This document shows positions 50,436 through 60,943 of a stretch of DNA of 64,000 bases, piece by piece. The position numbers and the translations under genes were made by a program. This DNA comes from Tetranychus cinnabarinus. Its lineage: Eukaryota > Arthropoda > Arachnida > Trombidiformes > Tetranychidae. How positions within the stretch are numbered: position 1 is the first letter of the stretch; each line of letters starts with the position of its first letter. The notes under the pieces were generated by a model, which searched no databases, was not told where the DNA came from, and saw only the letters and a program-made list of their open reading frames with translations. The stretch is from contig WHVY01000005.1 in the NCBI GenBank assembly GCA_022266195.1, forward strand, positions 7,998,001 through 8,062,000. Direction: 5' to 3'.

Positions 50436-51365
50436 TCATCGTCCAACTAGAAAGGAAGTGAAAGGATTACTTCTCAATAGCGAATTCAATGGAGATGAAA
50501 ATGGTCCTGAACTTCGTTCATTAGTTCTCCCTGCGTTTGATTGAGATGATGAAGAAGTTGTGAAAGGTGAAACTGAGCCACCTGGAATCATAGAAGAAAA
50601 TCTATTAGACATTTGGCTAACAGTATTAGGAATACGACTAGCTAATCCAGAAGCCATATTAGCTCCAGTTGAAGCAAGATTTCCGAATCTATTAACTGAA
50701 TCAGCTGCACCTCCAGCCATGGTCAAGAGAGCTGAAAGAGGTTCACCATTAGCTAAACTATTGGTAACTCCGGCAAAATTGGATAAACCTTGGCCTACCA
50801 AATCAGAGGCAATATTGGATGGATTAAAGGTTTGTCTGAATGATGGTGAGCTGGTTGATGAAGTGGCATCAGCTGAACTAGATGGAGTATAACCATTGGA
50901 TGGTCGACTAAATAATCTGTTACCAAAAGAGTTTGAACCAAGTCCACCGAGTAAATTACCTGCGGATCGAGATGATGAACCAGCCATTGAAGTTAAAGCT
51001 CCGAGACCAGCACTTCCAAAAGAAGGAAGAAGACTTAAAAATGATGAAGCTCCAGGGAAAAATTGATTGATCAACTGAGGAATAGCGGTTGGATTGAAAG
51101 TCACAAGTGCGCCAAAAAGTTGACCCAAGTTTGTGACTTGATTGAGAACAGACATGGGAATGATTTCAAGAGCATTATGAAGAGCTTTATGTCCAGCTTC
51201 ACCAAGAAATGGTCTTAATGGATGAAGAAACAAGTCAATCAGTCGCCCTGGGTTATTTGGAATTGAAATTCTTCCTTGGTCACCATCAACAGAGGTTTCA
51301 ATTTGTGTTTGTTGGCACCATGACAACCCAACAAAAAAGGTCAAGATTATGATTGAAAGGCGCAT
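50436..51365 (-). CDS. Secreted Ser/Gly/Asn-rich silk-like protein A
   Basis: Intronless frame of 309 residues. I take MRLSIIILTFFVGLSWC as the start because it forms an ideal signal peptide; the frame extends 16 codons further upstream. Residues about 20-120 are more ordered and amphipathic (LIDLFLHPLRPFLGEAGHKA, LNQVTNLGQLFGALV). The rest is Ser/Gly/Ala/Asn-rich with repeated LASxxNxxS-type phrases and no cysteine after the signal peptide. A TATA box lies about 110 bp upstream and AATAAA closely follows the stop. It is the first of three low-complexity secreted genes within 5 kb. Such composition is found in silk fibroins, glue and cuticle or egg-coat proteins; the exact role cannot be read from sequence. 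No family recognised. Confidence 0.75.
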   Translation of the reverse strand: MRLSIIILTFFVGLSWCQQTQIETSVDGDQGRISIPNNPGRLIDLFLHPLRPFLGEAGHKALHNALEIIPMSVLNQVTNLGQLFGALVTFNPTAIPQLINQFFPGASSFLSLLPSFGSAGLGALTSMAGSSSRSAGNLLGGLGSNSFGNRLFSRPSNGYTPSSSADATSSTSSPSFRQTFNPSNIASDLVGQGLSNFAGVTNSLANGEPLSALLTMAGGAADSVNRFGNLASTGANMASGLASRIPNTVSQMSNRFSSMIPGGSVSPFTTSSSSQSNAGRTNERSSGPFSSPLNSLLRSNPFTSFLVGR

Positions 51366-51472
51366 TTTACGAAAGATTGTTTTCAGATTTACTTGTAACA
51401 CTACTTGTTTCAATATGAAATGTAAACAAGATGAAGTTGAAACTGAAAACTAACTGTAATCACAATTAGCTT

Positions 51473-51481
51473 TCTTTTATA
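51473..51481 (-). promoter_or_regulatory. TATA box of silk-like gene A
   Basis: TATAAAAGA on the - strand, 108 bp upstream of the chosen start codon, a suitable distance for a short 5' leader. Confidence 0.55.
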
Positions 51482-52715
51482 AACATTCAATTGAATGCTA
51501 AATAACATTAATCAATTGAGAAGTCACTAGTAAATAAATGTAATCATATCTCCTGATGAATTAATAGCTGTCAAAAAAGCATATTTTGGTTGGTTAAGCC
51601 AAAATCAGATGATAATGATGAATTGGACATTGAAGATGATGTCAAATCACAATGAAAATCACCAAAAAATTAACTGTTCGATACCAAGGAATCGTAAATA
51701 CATTTATTAATCATGAGCTCTGTTTGATTTTACTGGTTTCTGGCTTTTCCTGGTCTAAATTTTTACACCTTGTCTAACATCAGTTACAGACAGTATGAAC
51801 TATCCGATTATTAAGAGTCGAGGTTCGAAAAGCTGTGGACAATCCGATGGATTCACTGAAAAAAGCATTTTCCATCAAAATTTTCACTTCTGTTGCCAAT
51901 TTTTATTGTCCAAGCATCTCATAATATTTAAATATCAGTTGTATCAACAATTTCTGTTGTGTTTCTGTCTTACTGATAATTAATCTAATAAATACTACTT
52001 ATCCATTATATATTATTCATGAAATGTAAATTCGTAAGCAAACAACTTCTCAATAGGATTGGATCCCGATTCAGAGATTTAATGATAGATATCGAAATTT
52101 GTTACTTTAAATGTTCAGCTATTAATACTTGAAACCTGGGTTAGTTTCATTGTGATCTTGATGTGTCTAAAATAATTAAATACAATTTGATTAATTTTCT
52201 GTTATTCTGTTATACTTCGACTTAAAGGTGCACTTTCTGTCAATAAATTTAATTTAGAGTAAAGTGACATCTAATCAGATTGTTACGTCAATTGATTGTT
52301 GAAGGACATGCTCAACATTTTGATCAAATCTTCTAAAATTATTCATTATCAGGATCATTTATTGGAACATCCATCAGAAAAGAGATTGTTTTTGGTGACT
52401 TGACGTGATTTAGCATTGGATTTGTAATATAATTGCTGACTTTTGTAATTACTAACCATTAGTCAAGTTAATTAATTGACTCCAGATAATTTCAGAACAA
52501 AGCTTAACAGTGAATCATTTTCAATTGTATTATAATGATTTGTTGAAGGAAAAATAGTTGATTTAATGTTTTTTAAGCTCAATTGGAATTAATTAACTCG
52601 AAATTATGCTTAAGTTAAGGTATTAATCTTTTATTATTTAATTTTTATTTTCAATTTTAAATCGAGTTTGATTGGGCATTTAAATTACAATTATGATTTC
52701 GAGGATCTTAACATG
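51482..52715. other. Spacer between silk-like genes A and B
   Basis: AT-rich. AATAAA (-) of gene B lies at 52645-52650. The small open frame at 51795-51983 (+) has no support. Confidence 0.5.
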
Positions 52716-53705
52716 TTAACCATTTAATGGGAAACTAAATAGGTTTGATAAAAAGTTTGAAGCTTGACCAAGTCCAGGAGCTGAAGAGGATGACAGGAAT
52801 GAACCCAAACCAAATGGTGAAGAACCAGATGAACCAGATGATGTTGAGGCTGAGGCAGTCAAACCTCCAGCAGAAGCTTGAGCGGAACCAGAGGGTCTGT
52901 TAGATGCAGAAGCTGCTGATGAGGGTGACGATCCAATAGAAGCGCCATTAGCGTTGAAATTGGCCAAGTTAAAGCCGAAGCTTTGTAGAGCAGAGGCAAC
53001 ACTAGGGTCAATTGATAGTCTTGGTGAAGTTGAACCAGTGGAAGTTGAAGTTGGTGAACCAGTTGAAGCAGAAGCCGATATTGGTCCTAGACTGAGTGAG
53101 GGTAATTGAGATGAAGACGGGTTGCTAGTTGAGCTAGCGGGATAAGAAGGAAGACCAACAGGGTAAGATTGAGATCCGGGCATTGGTCGAAGAGACAGGC
53201 TAGGGTTGTTGAATGAATTCTGAAGAGAACCAGAAGAGGAAGAGGCCGCAGCAGTACCAGTTGATCGACCACCATACTGACCAGGAGTAGGGATTGAGCT
53301 GGAAGCTGAACTTGAACTTGAACTGGAGCCTGAGCCTGAGCCTGAACCTGAGCCTGGAGGACGAGCATATTCAACAGGAGCCATAGGACCAAAGTTACCA
53401 GAAGCACCAAATGAAGATGATGGTCGAGACATCATTGACCCAATAACTGGAACACCTCTGAAGAGGTTACCCATATTGGGCAGTCTACCACCTCGAGATG
53501 AGAAGTCATTACCTTTCCATGGAGCCAAAGCAATGTTACTAGCACCTTGAATAACTCTGCTGGGTAAAGAGAGGGTACTTGCGAATGCTCGCATTGGATT
53601 AAGGCGATCAAAGATGTTACCTGTATCGACGTAGTTTGCACTTGAACAATAGTTTACTGTGCAAGCTAAAGTAATCAAGGAAACAATTACCAATGAACGA
53701 ATCAT
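52716..53705 (-). CDS. Secreted Ser/Gly/Ala-rich silk-like protein B
   Basis: Intronless frame of 329 residues from an ATG, with a clear signal peptide (IRSLVIVSLITLACTVNYC). A short ordered part follows (NIFDRLNPMRAFAST, LPNMGNLFRGVPVIGSMM), then a long low-complexity region with alternating Gly-Ser (GSGSGSGSGSS), poly-Ser, and Ala-Ser/Thr-Ser phrases (SASASTGSPTSTSTGS) up to the stop. GC content is higher than the surroundings because of Gly/Ala/Pro codons. Gly-Ser and Ala-Ser blocks are typical of silk-type structural proteins. Lies tandem to gene A, 1.35 kb upstream on the same strand, and divergent from gene C. Function inferred from composition only. Confidence 0.78.
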   Translation of the reverse strand: MIRSLVIVSLITLACTVNYCSSANYVDTGNIFDRLNPMRAFASTLSLPSRVIQGASNIALAPWKGNDFSSRGGRLPNMGNLFRGVPVIGSMMSRPSSSFGASGNFGPMAPVEYARPPGSGSGSGSGSSSSSSSASSSIPTPGQYGGRSTGTAAASSSSGSLQNSFNNPSLSLRPMPGSQSYPVGLPSYPASSTSNPSSSQLPSLSLGPISASASTGSPTSTSTGSTSPRLSIDPSVASALQSFGFNLANFNANGASIGSSPSSAASASNRPSGSAQASAGGLTASASTSSGSSGSSPFGLGSFLSSSSAPGLGQASNFLSNLFSFPLNG

Positions 53706-54424
53706 CTTGATCTTTCAATTTCTTAATGGTTACTGGACTGATAACTGACAACAAGTAAACTGAATCAATTGATGATTCCAATGAAATTAATAACAAGACT
53801 GGAGAAGTCAATTATTATTGATCACATTTTCACTCAATCATGTTCACAATGGTCATGAATAACGTTGGAAACAAAAACTCATTAGATGAAACAATTTCAT
53901 GTAATTTATCACTTATTGTCTAACAACTGTTTATATCATTTAAACCTTAGAGATTAATCAAGCGATATTTCGAATCAATGATCAAGATTGTTTTTCAAAC
54001 AAGTGTTAGTCAGTATTGCAATTGCAGTGGTTGATTGAGATACATAATTGAATGCATCCATTAATACTTGTCCAGTTGTAATCAAAGTCTTCAAACCTAG
54101 ACCCAAACTATTTGCAATCATGGCTTCAGGTGGGCTGCAATTTTGCAAAACGGCCAACGATAATATTTTGATGACAGCGAATGGATGAGACCAGAATCGA
54201 GTTGGACTCAAATTAAGGTATTTGAGTCATCACTATAATTCAATTAACATCTGTTTTAGCCTTTTGATTTATCACTTGTTTGTTTTGATGGGATTATGAA
54301 ACAATAATGTAATGCAAGATAAATAAGGCTATTGATATCATTTACAGTCATGTTTAGATTAATTGTTATTTCTATTTTGGACAATTTGACTTATGATTCT
54401 GTTAAGTGAGAACATTTTAGAATG
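53706..54424. other. Divergent intergenic region between silk-like genes B and C
   Basis: About 0.7 kb shared upstream region of two oppositely oriented secreted low-complexity genes. It contains a doubtful open stretch (53975-54211) and the gene C TATA box at its right edge. Co-regulation is possible but no repeated motif was seen. Confidence 0.45.
53975..54211 (-). other. Coding-like stretch, possibly an orphan exon
   Basis: 78 codons open on the - strand to a TGA, beginning at TTG. The central part (MIANSLGLGLKTLITTGQVL then MDAFNYVSQSTTAIAIL) reads like a helical, Ala/Leu/Thr-rich domain rather than random AT-rich translation. It lies between two silk-like genes and has a possible acceptor (TTTGAG) but no upstream exon identified. 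Could be a remnant of another secreted gene. Not recognised. Confidence 0.22.
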
Positions 54425-54433
54425 TATAAAAGG
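54425..54433 (+). promoter_or_regulatory. TATA box of silk-like gene C
   Basis: TATAAAAGG, 69 bp upstream of the mass ATG at 54502 and about 30 bp before a TTCACTC initiator-like site (54461). A canonical arthropod core promoter suiting a strongly expressed gene. Confidence 0.75.
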
Positions 54434-54501
54434 AATTGCGTTTTATTGTTCGAGAAACAATTCACTCAATCAACAAGTTCTTAACAAAATTTTATTCCAA
54501 A

Positions 54502-55463
54502 ATGAAGGTCGCTTTAGCTCTTTGTGTTTTTGCCTTGATTTCTTTATCTTCAGGTAAGTCAACAATTTTGTGACTAAAATTTGAATAAATAATATAAAAT
54601 AATTTGATTGAATTCTTTTAGCAACACTACGAAGAAGACAACGTCAAGCATATGAAAATGGTTTAGCTTCTGGTATCGGAATTAAAGCCATCCTGGGTCG
54701 ACAAGGATGCAGAGGTAATCAAGGCTCATCTGGTATTGGAGGCCAATCTGGTGGTAATAGAGGATCTGGTTCAGCATCAGGTTCAGCATCAGGTTCAGCA
54801 TCAGGTTCAGCATCAGGTTCAGCATCAGGTTCAGCATCAGGCTCATCAGGCTCCAGAAATCAAGGTGGCAGTGGAGCTGGCTTAGGCATTGGCGGTCAAC
54901 TTAATGGTAATGGAGGATCTGGTTCACAAGGAGGATCAAATTCAGGACAAGGTCTTGGATTAGGTTTAGGTGGACGATCTGGCTCTGGATCTAACTCTGG
55001 CTCTGGTTCACAAGGCTCTAATGCTGGAGCTAATGTTGGTGGTGGTCAAGGAGGCAGAGTTGCTGTTGGATCTCGTTCTGGTTCAGAAGTAACCAACTCT
55101 GGTAATGTTAATGGTTACCAAAATAACCTTGATCGATCACGATCTTCATTGAATGGTTTCACTGATAATGCTCAAAACTCCAGAGGTTACGAGAATTCTG
55201 GTTCATCATTCTTGAATGAAGCAAACAGAGCTCAATCAAACCGTCAATTCAGTCCTAATGGAGGATTCTCAGATTCAAGCTTATCTGCATCTGACCGATC
55301 AGCTGGATCCAATTACCGAAACATAGGATTCGATAACAGTGCTTCACAAAAAGCTGGCTTCAATTTCGATAACGACCAACTCAAAGCTTCACAATCAGGC
55401 TTCAATGCTGACTATTTCAACCAAGCCAGAAACAATGCTGAAGCTTTTGGAATCAGAATGTGA
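54502..55463 (+). CDS. Secreted Gly/Ser/Ala-rich silk-like protein C with GSAS repeats
   Basis: Two exons, 54502-54553 and 54622-55463, join in phase 1 to give 297 residues. Exon 1 encodes almost exactly the signal peptide (KVALALCVFALISLSS). The mature part starts with a basic patch (RRRQRQ), has a single cysteine (GRQGCRGNQG), then perfect GSAS repeats, Gly/Asn/Gln/Ser-rich stretches (GLGLGLGGRSGSG), and ends with a longer, non-repetitive polar and aromatic domain (GYENSGSSFLNEANRAQS, ADYFNQARNNAEAFGIRM). That layout of signal, repeat core and distinct C-terminal region is what fibroins and other secreted structural proteins show. The signal-peptide intron of 68 bp and the TATA box support a real, highly expressed gene. 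Only the C-terminal third is open from an ATG in one frame; the start is fixed by the splice model. No named family recognised. Confidence 0.82.
54768..54839 (+). repeat. Six perfect 12-bp tandem repeats (GSAS codons)
   Basis: Six identical copies of GGTTCAGCATCA in tandem, with no silent differences between copies. Codon identity shows recent expansion or ongoing homogenisation. Length polymorphism is expected. Confidence 0.92.
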
Positions 55464-56596
55464 ATCTAAAGTTTGATTTAAACTCACTTACTGAGGAATA
55501 GAAAAAACATTTGAAAGATTCCAACATGGAATCACACGTCAGGCTTCAACTAGATTTTTTTATAAAAAGAAAACTCAAACCAATATCTTTCATGTGATAC
55601 TGTGATCATAGTTTTTGGACTCATGGATCGACTTTTAGATCCACATGAAAAGAAATAGTCAATTTTATGGGATAATTAACATTGAAAAAACAGAGCGTCA
55701 AATATCCCATAGACATGCTAAACGCATTAAACTTTTGTGTGAGAACTTTTTTCTAAAAATCGATCTACGCGGTAACTATATATCCAAAAATACGATCATA
55801 TTACCAAATGAAAGATACTGAATCGAATTTTCTCATTATAAAAAAATCAATCAAAAATCAAAACCTTACTTGTGATTCCATTTTGAAATGTTTTCTCTAT
55901 CATTCTGTAAATCTCACGAGTTCTGTATACAAATAATTTAGAAAAGAAGAAAATAAATGCTTACCTGCAAAATTGATATAAAAGACATAATTCGAGCAAT
56001 GATGTCCACTTTTGTTTAAACAGTTGGAAGCACCTTCGTGAGTCCAAATGGACTTAAGTAACTTTTAAATGAATGTATAATCTTTGTAATAATTATTGGA
56101 ACGTTAAGTAAAGAGTAAGAAAACGCATCGCTTAATCAGCTTGACTCAACACTTTTTATGTTTTATTATTATTCATGATCCCACAATTAAGGTTAATCAA
56201 TATAATCAAATCCAATTGTGTACAATATATTTATTCAAATGAAGTGCTCATAGATGTGTAATAATGAACCAGAAACCAGAGTAACACACATATTTATTAT
56301 GATTGCATTGGTCCACCTAAACAGAGTAACCACAAGAATCTTATTATAATCACTATTTTGTTATCTTTCATTCAACTGATTGTTTAATGAACGTCAATTA
56401 CATGTAAATGAATTAATATGTTGATTGTGAAGCAATTTTAAACTCATCGTGACTAAATCTTCTCTTCACTTGTTCCCATGTTTGTCAATTGAGATATTAA
56501 TGTAACTGTAAATTTGATGATGATCATGATGATGATGACGATTGTATATTTATCTTAATTTGCCTTGATATCTTTTAGACAATTAGCATTTCCAGG
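55464..56596. other. Spacer 3' of silk-like gene C
   Basis: AT-rich. AATAAA at about 55952-55957 may be a distal polyadenylation signal. Contains the left copy (about 55808-55912) of a direct repeat shared with 57131-57236. Confidence 0.45.
55808..55912 (+). repeat. Left copy of a diverged direct repeat
   Basis: About 105 bp aligning by eye with 57131-57236 in the same orientation. Shared anchors are AAAGATA-TGAAT, TTTTCTCAT-ATAAAAAA and TGTGATTCCATTTT. Diverged (roughly three quarters identical), with small indels. Confidence 0.6.
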
Positions 56597-56845
56597 TCAA
56601 AATAAGTTTAGATTGTTGATGAGATGGCCAACAGATAATCCTTGATGGTCAACTTTAGTCTTTAAATCTGTCAATCTATTTTAATAATGGTACAAGATGC
56701 GCTAGATTAATTCATTTGATAGGGAAACTGGGTCTTACTTGAGTCCAGTGAATGCTTGGGACTGATCGAATCGAACAATTGTTGCTGTTTCATCGTCTGT
56801 TGTAGGCCAGAGAGGTTGAGTAACATTCAGACGATGCATAGATGA
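56597..56845 (-). CDS. Possible small two-exon gene, 59 residues
   Basis: Exons 56739-56845 and 56597-56675 are joined by a short intron with a strong donor (CAA|GTAAGA) and an acceptor (AAAATAG), phase 2. With the ATG at 56839 the product is 59 residues: MHRLNVTQPLWPTTDDETAT, then IVRFDQSQAFTGL, KLTDLKTKVDHQGLSVGHLI and a short hydrophobic end before a TGA. Codon use looks coding-like and both frames across the junction are open. It could instead be the last two exons of a larger gene, since the first exon has its own acceptor (ATATAG). No family recognised. Each exon is shorter than 40 codons, so the case rests on splice signals and phase. Confidence 0.42.
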
Positions 56846-57130
56846 CTATATTTGAATAAAAGATTCAGTTGACAAGTTGATGCAATGCCATTAACCAAAG
56901 GATCAGACAAGTCAAAAAGACAAAGACATTTTGAGAGGACTCTTAATTGCTATTTAATTCTGTACAATACATTAGTTATCAAATTAAAAATCAAAAACAC
57001 CGAAATTATAATAAATTAAAAAACTTTGAAAATTATTAACCAATAATAAATTGTGCCATTGCGATTTCAGAACTTTTCTTCACCGTCTTGTTAAAACCAT
57101 CTGTGCATTATCTGTGTTTATTAAAGTAAC

Positions 57131-57236
57131 AAATAAAAGATATTGAATTGACTTTTCTCATCATAAAAAATCTAATGAAAAAAACGAAAAGCTGATCTGT
57201 GATTCCATTTTAGAAACGTTTCATGTCATTATTGGC
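57131..57236 (+). repeat. Right copy of a diverged direct repeat
   Basis: Matches 55808-55912. Ends near a short + strand frame (57237-57302, starting GGYSRRVDFGNGDEYERTQF) that follows a possible acceptor; that frame is too short to call a gene. Confidence 0.6.
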
Positions 57237-57719
57237 AGCACGGTGGATACTCAAGACGAGTTGATTTTGGAAATGGCGATGAATATGAAAGAACTCAATT
57301 CTGATTTCAAGCTTCGAGGAGGTTTCTGCTATTGAGTCTGTTCTAGTAACAGTAGCCTTTATTAGTCTCTTTCATTATTTTGTTTCCTTTCGTCAATAGT
57401 TTTGGTTCCTTTTGAGTCTGTTCACAAATTGCAACCAAGAATATGACGTCAATTGTATCCATTCAGTTCTAATGGAATATTAAGAAGAAAAGAAAAAGAA
57501 AAATGAGTTTCATTTGATTCCAATATGGCCAACACTAATTATTGTCATCTATTTTTTTCTACTCAACAGTTCAAAACATTTATCTGATTATGTTTTAACT
57601 CGACTTTTTATATTGTTTAATCGTCAAAGGTTGAATCTGAATAAACACTTCAACGAGTTCATTGGACCCATTGATGAAAAAAAGGCCAAATCACCGAATT
57701 TTCATGTTGCTTATAAAAC

Positions 57720-59508
57720 ATGTTTAATTGGTTATACTTGTCGATATTTTTAATTATCTTGAGCAATTTCAATGTTGATGGAAGATTCAGACGATTGTCT
57801 TCAGGTAAATATTTTCATTTTTAATTTACACTTGAATTGGGTTCCTTAATTACCGGATGGCACCGTTTCGAACATTTTTGTGGATCGAACTAAAATTTAC
57901 CAGAGAAAATCTTTCAATTAAATTGTTCAATTAAATTTACCAAATTGACTCAGTAAACTTGTATCGATCTGACAGTAATCGAGATTTGTATTTATTCAAT
58001 AAAGGTTTATCATCAGCTTCATCAGGTCGATGGCGTTTGATGACACCAAATGATATAATACGAAGCTATCCACTCTCCAAACTGGACAACTCGAAAAGGT
58101 ATTACACATATTCTGACGACGAATATTCGACTGGAAAAAGGTTTTCAAATGGACAATTCAAAGGACCGTTCATTAGTCAAAGATACCAACCAATTAATTC
58201 AATTAAGTTTGTCAACCATCAAAGGTTACCAATTTATTTGAATCATCATCGCTACAGCTTTCTCAATAATCCAAACTCGTATGAGAACGATTCAGAGTCA
58301 AATAACAATCAACCTCAACACTATCAGAAAGACCAAAACACATCAGACGGACACTTGAGGTGAGCAGATGAACATTAAATGCATTTACATTTAAAAAAGC
58401 GTTTGAATTTCAAACTTCGAAAGAAATGTTTTTTTGTAATCAAGCTATAGTAATAGATATCAACCTGAGAAATACCCTGGTTCATTGTGGCCGGTATCGA
58501 TCTGATTCGCAACCTACTTCTTATGAAATGTGTTTCTAATTGATATTTTTTGTCTTTTATGCCCTTTTAGGACAAATGACCAGCTTAAAGTATCTTCTAA
58601 TTTCACCCAAAAAACTGGAAACGAAAAGCACGAAAATGCAAAAAGCTCCGATGAAATTGTTCCAACATACACTGAAAGTTCTAATGTTAAGTCATCAAAG
58701 TTGGAATCTGTTCAACCAAATTTATCTTCATTCAATCATCAACGAGTCGCTTACATGAAGAAAGCTTCTGTCGAATCTGTTGATGAATCAAACTCATTAT
58801 TCAGTCCTTATCGATCCACAAATCAACCTCATTCAAGTAAGCCAGGATCACCATCATTCAGTGACCTTTACTTTGTGGGTAAGTTCACTTTATATTTTAT
58901 CCAATATTTTATTTGACTAATGACCAACTCTTTCTTTAACAGCAATTGTAGTTGGTTCGAGTGGAGCTGCGATATTCGCTGTAATTGGTGCAGGTTACTG
59001 TTTCTATCGATTCCAACAGCACAGCAAATCAGCTGCTGATGTTGATTACCCTGCATATGGCGTTGTTGGTCCAATAACAAAAGAATCAGCAAATTCTGGA
59101 AATATTTCGCCTGTTGGAGACCGAAAACTGGCTCAAAGTGCACAAATGTATCATTATCATCACCAAAAACAGCAAATGATTGCTTCTGAAAAGTGAGTCA
59201 ACTTATGATATCAAAGCATGAGTAATATTAATATAAACTGTTGAATAGAACTTGAATCTGTTAAAATCAACTAATAACGTTAACATTTCATTTGTGTATT
59301 AATTAGGGTTGTGGCATCTCGTCATACTTCAGCATCTGATGTTGACTCGGAAGAAGAAAATGAAGAAGGCGATTACACTGTTTATGAATGTCCTGGATTA
59401 GCTTCAACTGGCGAAATGGAAGTGAAAAATCCTTTATTCCAAGATGATATAACTCCAGTTTCATCGCCATCAGTAGTGAATAATTCAGATTCAAAGGATA
59501 AAAAGTGA
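57720..59508 (+). CDS. NPDC1: NPDC1/CAB-1 family membrane protein
   Basis: Five exons, 57720-57804, 57954-58359, 58571-58878, 58943-59192 and 59307-59508, all with GT-AG borders and matching phases, give 416 residues. Exon 1 encodes a signal peptide (MFNWLYLSIFLIILSNFNV). Exons 2-3 encode a polar, Asn/Ser/Tyr-rich extracellular region without conserved cysteines. Residues about 267-290 are the membrane segment (IVVGSSGAAIFAVIGAGYCF). The cytoplasmic part is highly conserved: DYPAYGVVGP, GDRKLAQSAQMYHYHHQKQQ, DSEEENEEGDYTVYECPGLA and GEMEVKNPLF, the signature of vertebrate NPDC1 and nematode CAB-1. Family members are neural, vesicle-associated proteins: CAB-1 interacts with the AEX-3 Rab exchange factor, and NPDC1 has been linked to neural cell-cycle exit. 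The start rests on the signal-peptide exon, whose ATG immediately follows TTATAAAAC. The ectodomain is poorly conserved, as usual for the family. Confidence 0.93.
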
Positions 59509-60694
59509 TGGACATTGGACATTATCTTGTCGGTCAAAATAGCAGTAAAACCTATCATATTATGTTCTCAGTCAAAGAACCTCAAGTTGTGATTATAAAA
59601 TAGCGTTAAGATAATTTTTGTTAGACTTTTCTTTGTTGGCAGTTTATCAGTGATTGGCTTTAATGTAAATGTGCAAAAGTCGACTCAATTGCTAACGAAT
59701 CTTTGGTAATCGAAAAGCATTACTGATGATTATGCAAATATTAATGAAAATTATTTTACCGTCAATTATAATCACACAAACACCTTGAAATATTTTCTCC
59801 CAAATTGGAAAGTTAATTTTATAATTATCTGCTTAACTCGCTTCAATTGACAAACGCTAATATAAACGCAATTTGAATCAGTTTTCATCCTCAAAAGCTA
59901 ACAATTTCAAAGGAACTTATTTATCTTTTAAATGGGAAATCAATTAGAAAGCTATTGATTGACTGCCTTTACCTTGCAGTAATTGTACAGAAACACAAGC
60001 TATTCTGACTGTAACATATTGACTCTTTGAATGCATGATCATGAGGATGAAAACGAGAAACGAATGAATCCTTTTCCATATTTGATTGCTATTCACAATT
60101 TTACACGTTATTAATGTTATTACTATTACAGTATATCGAAGTCAATCATTATCATTCGTGTTAATCAATGGTGATCTTTAAATGGTTGTTATACTTATTC
60201 CTGTAATCTATCGTTAGAACACACAAATGAGACCAAATCGATTGTTAACAAATGTAAATGCAAGTTATCCTGAAATGGACGCCTCTCCAACTCTTAATCA
60301 ATATATCACTAATTATGTTTTCACAAGAATCTATTACTATGAAGCCAGAGAGACCAAATTAAAGTGATTAACTGTATGTATACCCAATTTATTGTTGAAT
60401 CATTCCAATGTCTATTAAAGTCATCTTGAATTTTGTTTGAAACACTGATTCATTTCGAATAATTTACTATGAAATTTGCCTGAAAAACAAATAAACTTTC
60501 ATTAGTAAGTCACTAAAACCAGGAAGTTCATGTAATAACAAAGAAATAATCAAACAGGAATAAACAGCTGAAAATACGATTTAAATAGTTAACAAGTGGT
60601 TAGTCTAATGGTTCATTGACACTTGGTATCATGTTGTGTTAATGCATTTAACAATAGAGAAATTAAATGGAAACAAAAAGTATATTAAAAATAG
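59509..60694. other. Spacer downstream of NPDC1, nothing recognised
   Basis: AT-rich, no open frames of note and no obvious polyadenylation signal immediately after the stop. Confidence 0.5.
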
Positions 60695-60874
60695 TTACAT
60701 GAATATTCTGCTCCTATTGTGGTCCACATTAGAACTGTAGTGACCAATAGATTGGAGTATATCATTCAAAGTCGTCTGGATTGCATTCAAACATTTATTC
60801 GTGAAACCCAAGTCAAACTTATCGATGGTTATTTTCATGTCGATATGGATCTCATTTGCAGCAAAAGACTTTAA
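60695..60874. other. Coding-like stretch open on both strands
   Basis: The + strand is open for 58 codons to a TAA (SAPIVVHIRTVVTNRLEYII, then CIQTFIRETQVKLIDGYF). The - strand is open for 58 codons to a TAA at 60695 after a plausible acceptor at 60868 (EIHIDMKITIDKFDLGFTNK, then AIQTTLNDILQSIGHYSS). Both read unlike AT-rich noise. The - strand would continue the adjacent stretch at 61078-61253, but phases do not join simply. Probably one real exon; strand undecided. Confidence 0.3.
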
Positions 60875-60943
60875 ATAAAAGATTATCAGAAACGAATGAT
60901 CGGTGATTGAAGCTCTGAATCATGATACTTGAGTCCATGAAAG

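Noticed and set aside
50560..50892. 110-codon + strand frame inside silk-like gene A
   Set aside because: Antisense shadow; the - strand frame has the signal peptide, TATA box and polyadenylation signal.
52716..53641. Leu/Val/Gln-rich alternate frames inside silk-like gene B
   Set aside because: Shadow frames created by the repetitive Ser/Gly/Ala codons of the real - strand gene.
57241..57302. Short + strand frame GGYSRRVDFGNGDEYERTQF after a possible acceptor
   Set aside because: Only about 22 codons, opposite strand also open, no partner exon found.
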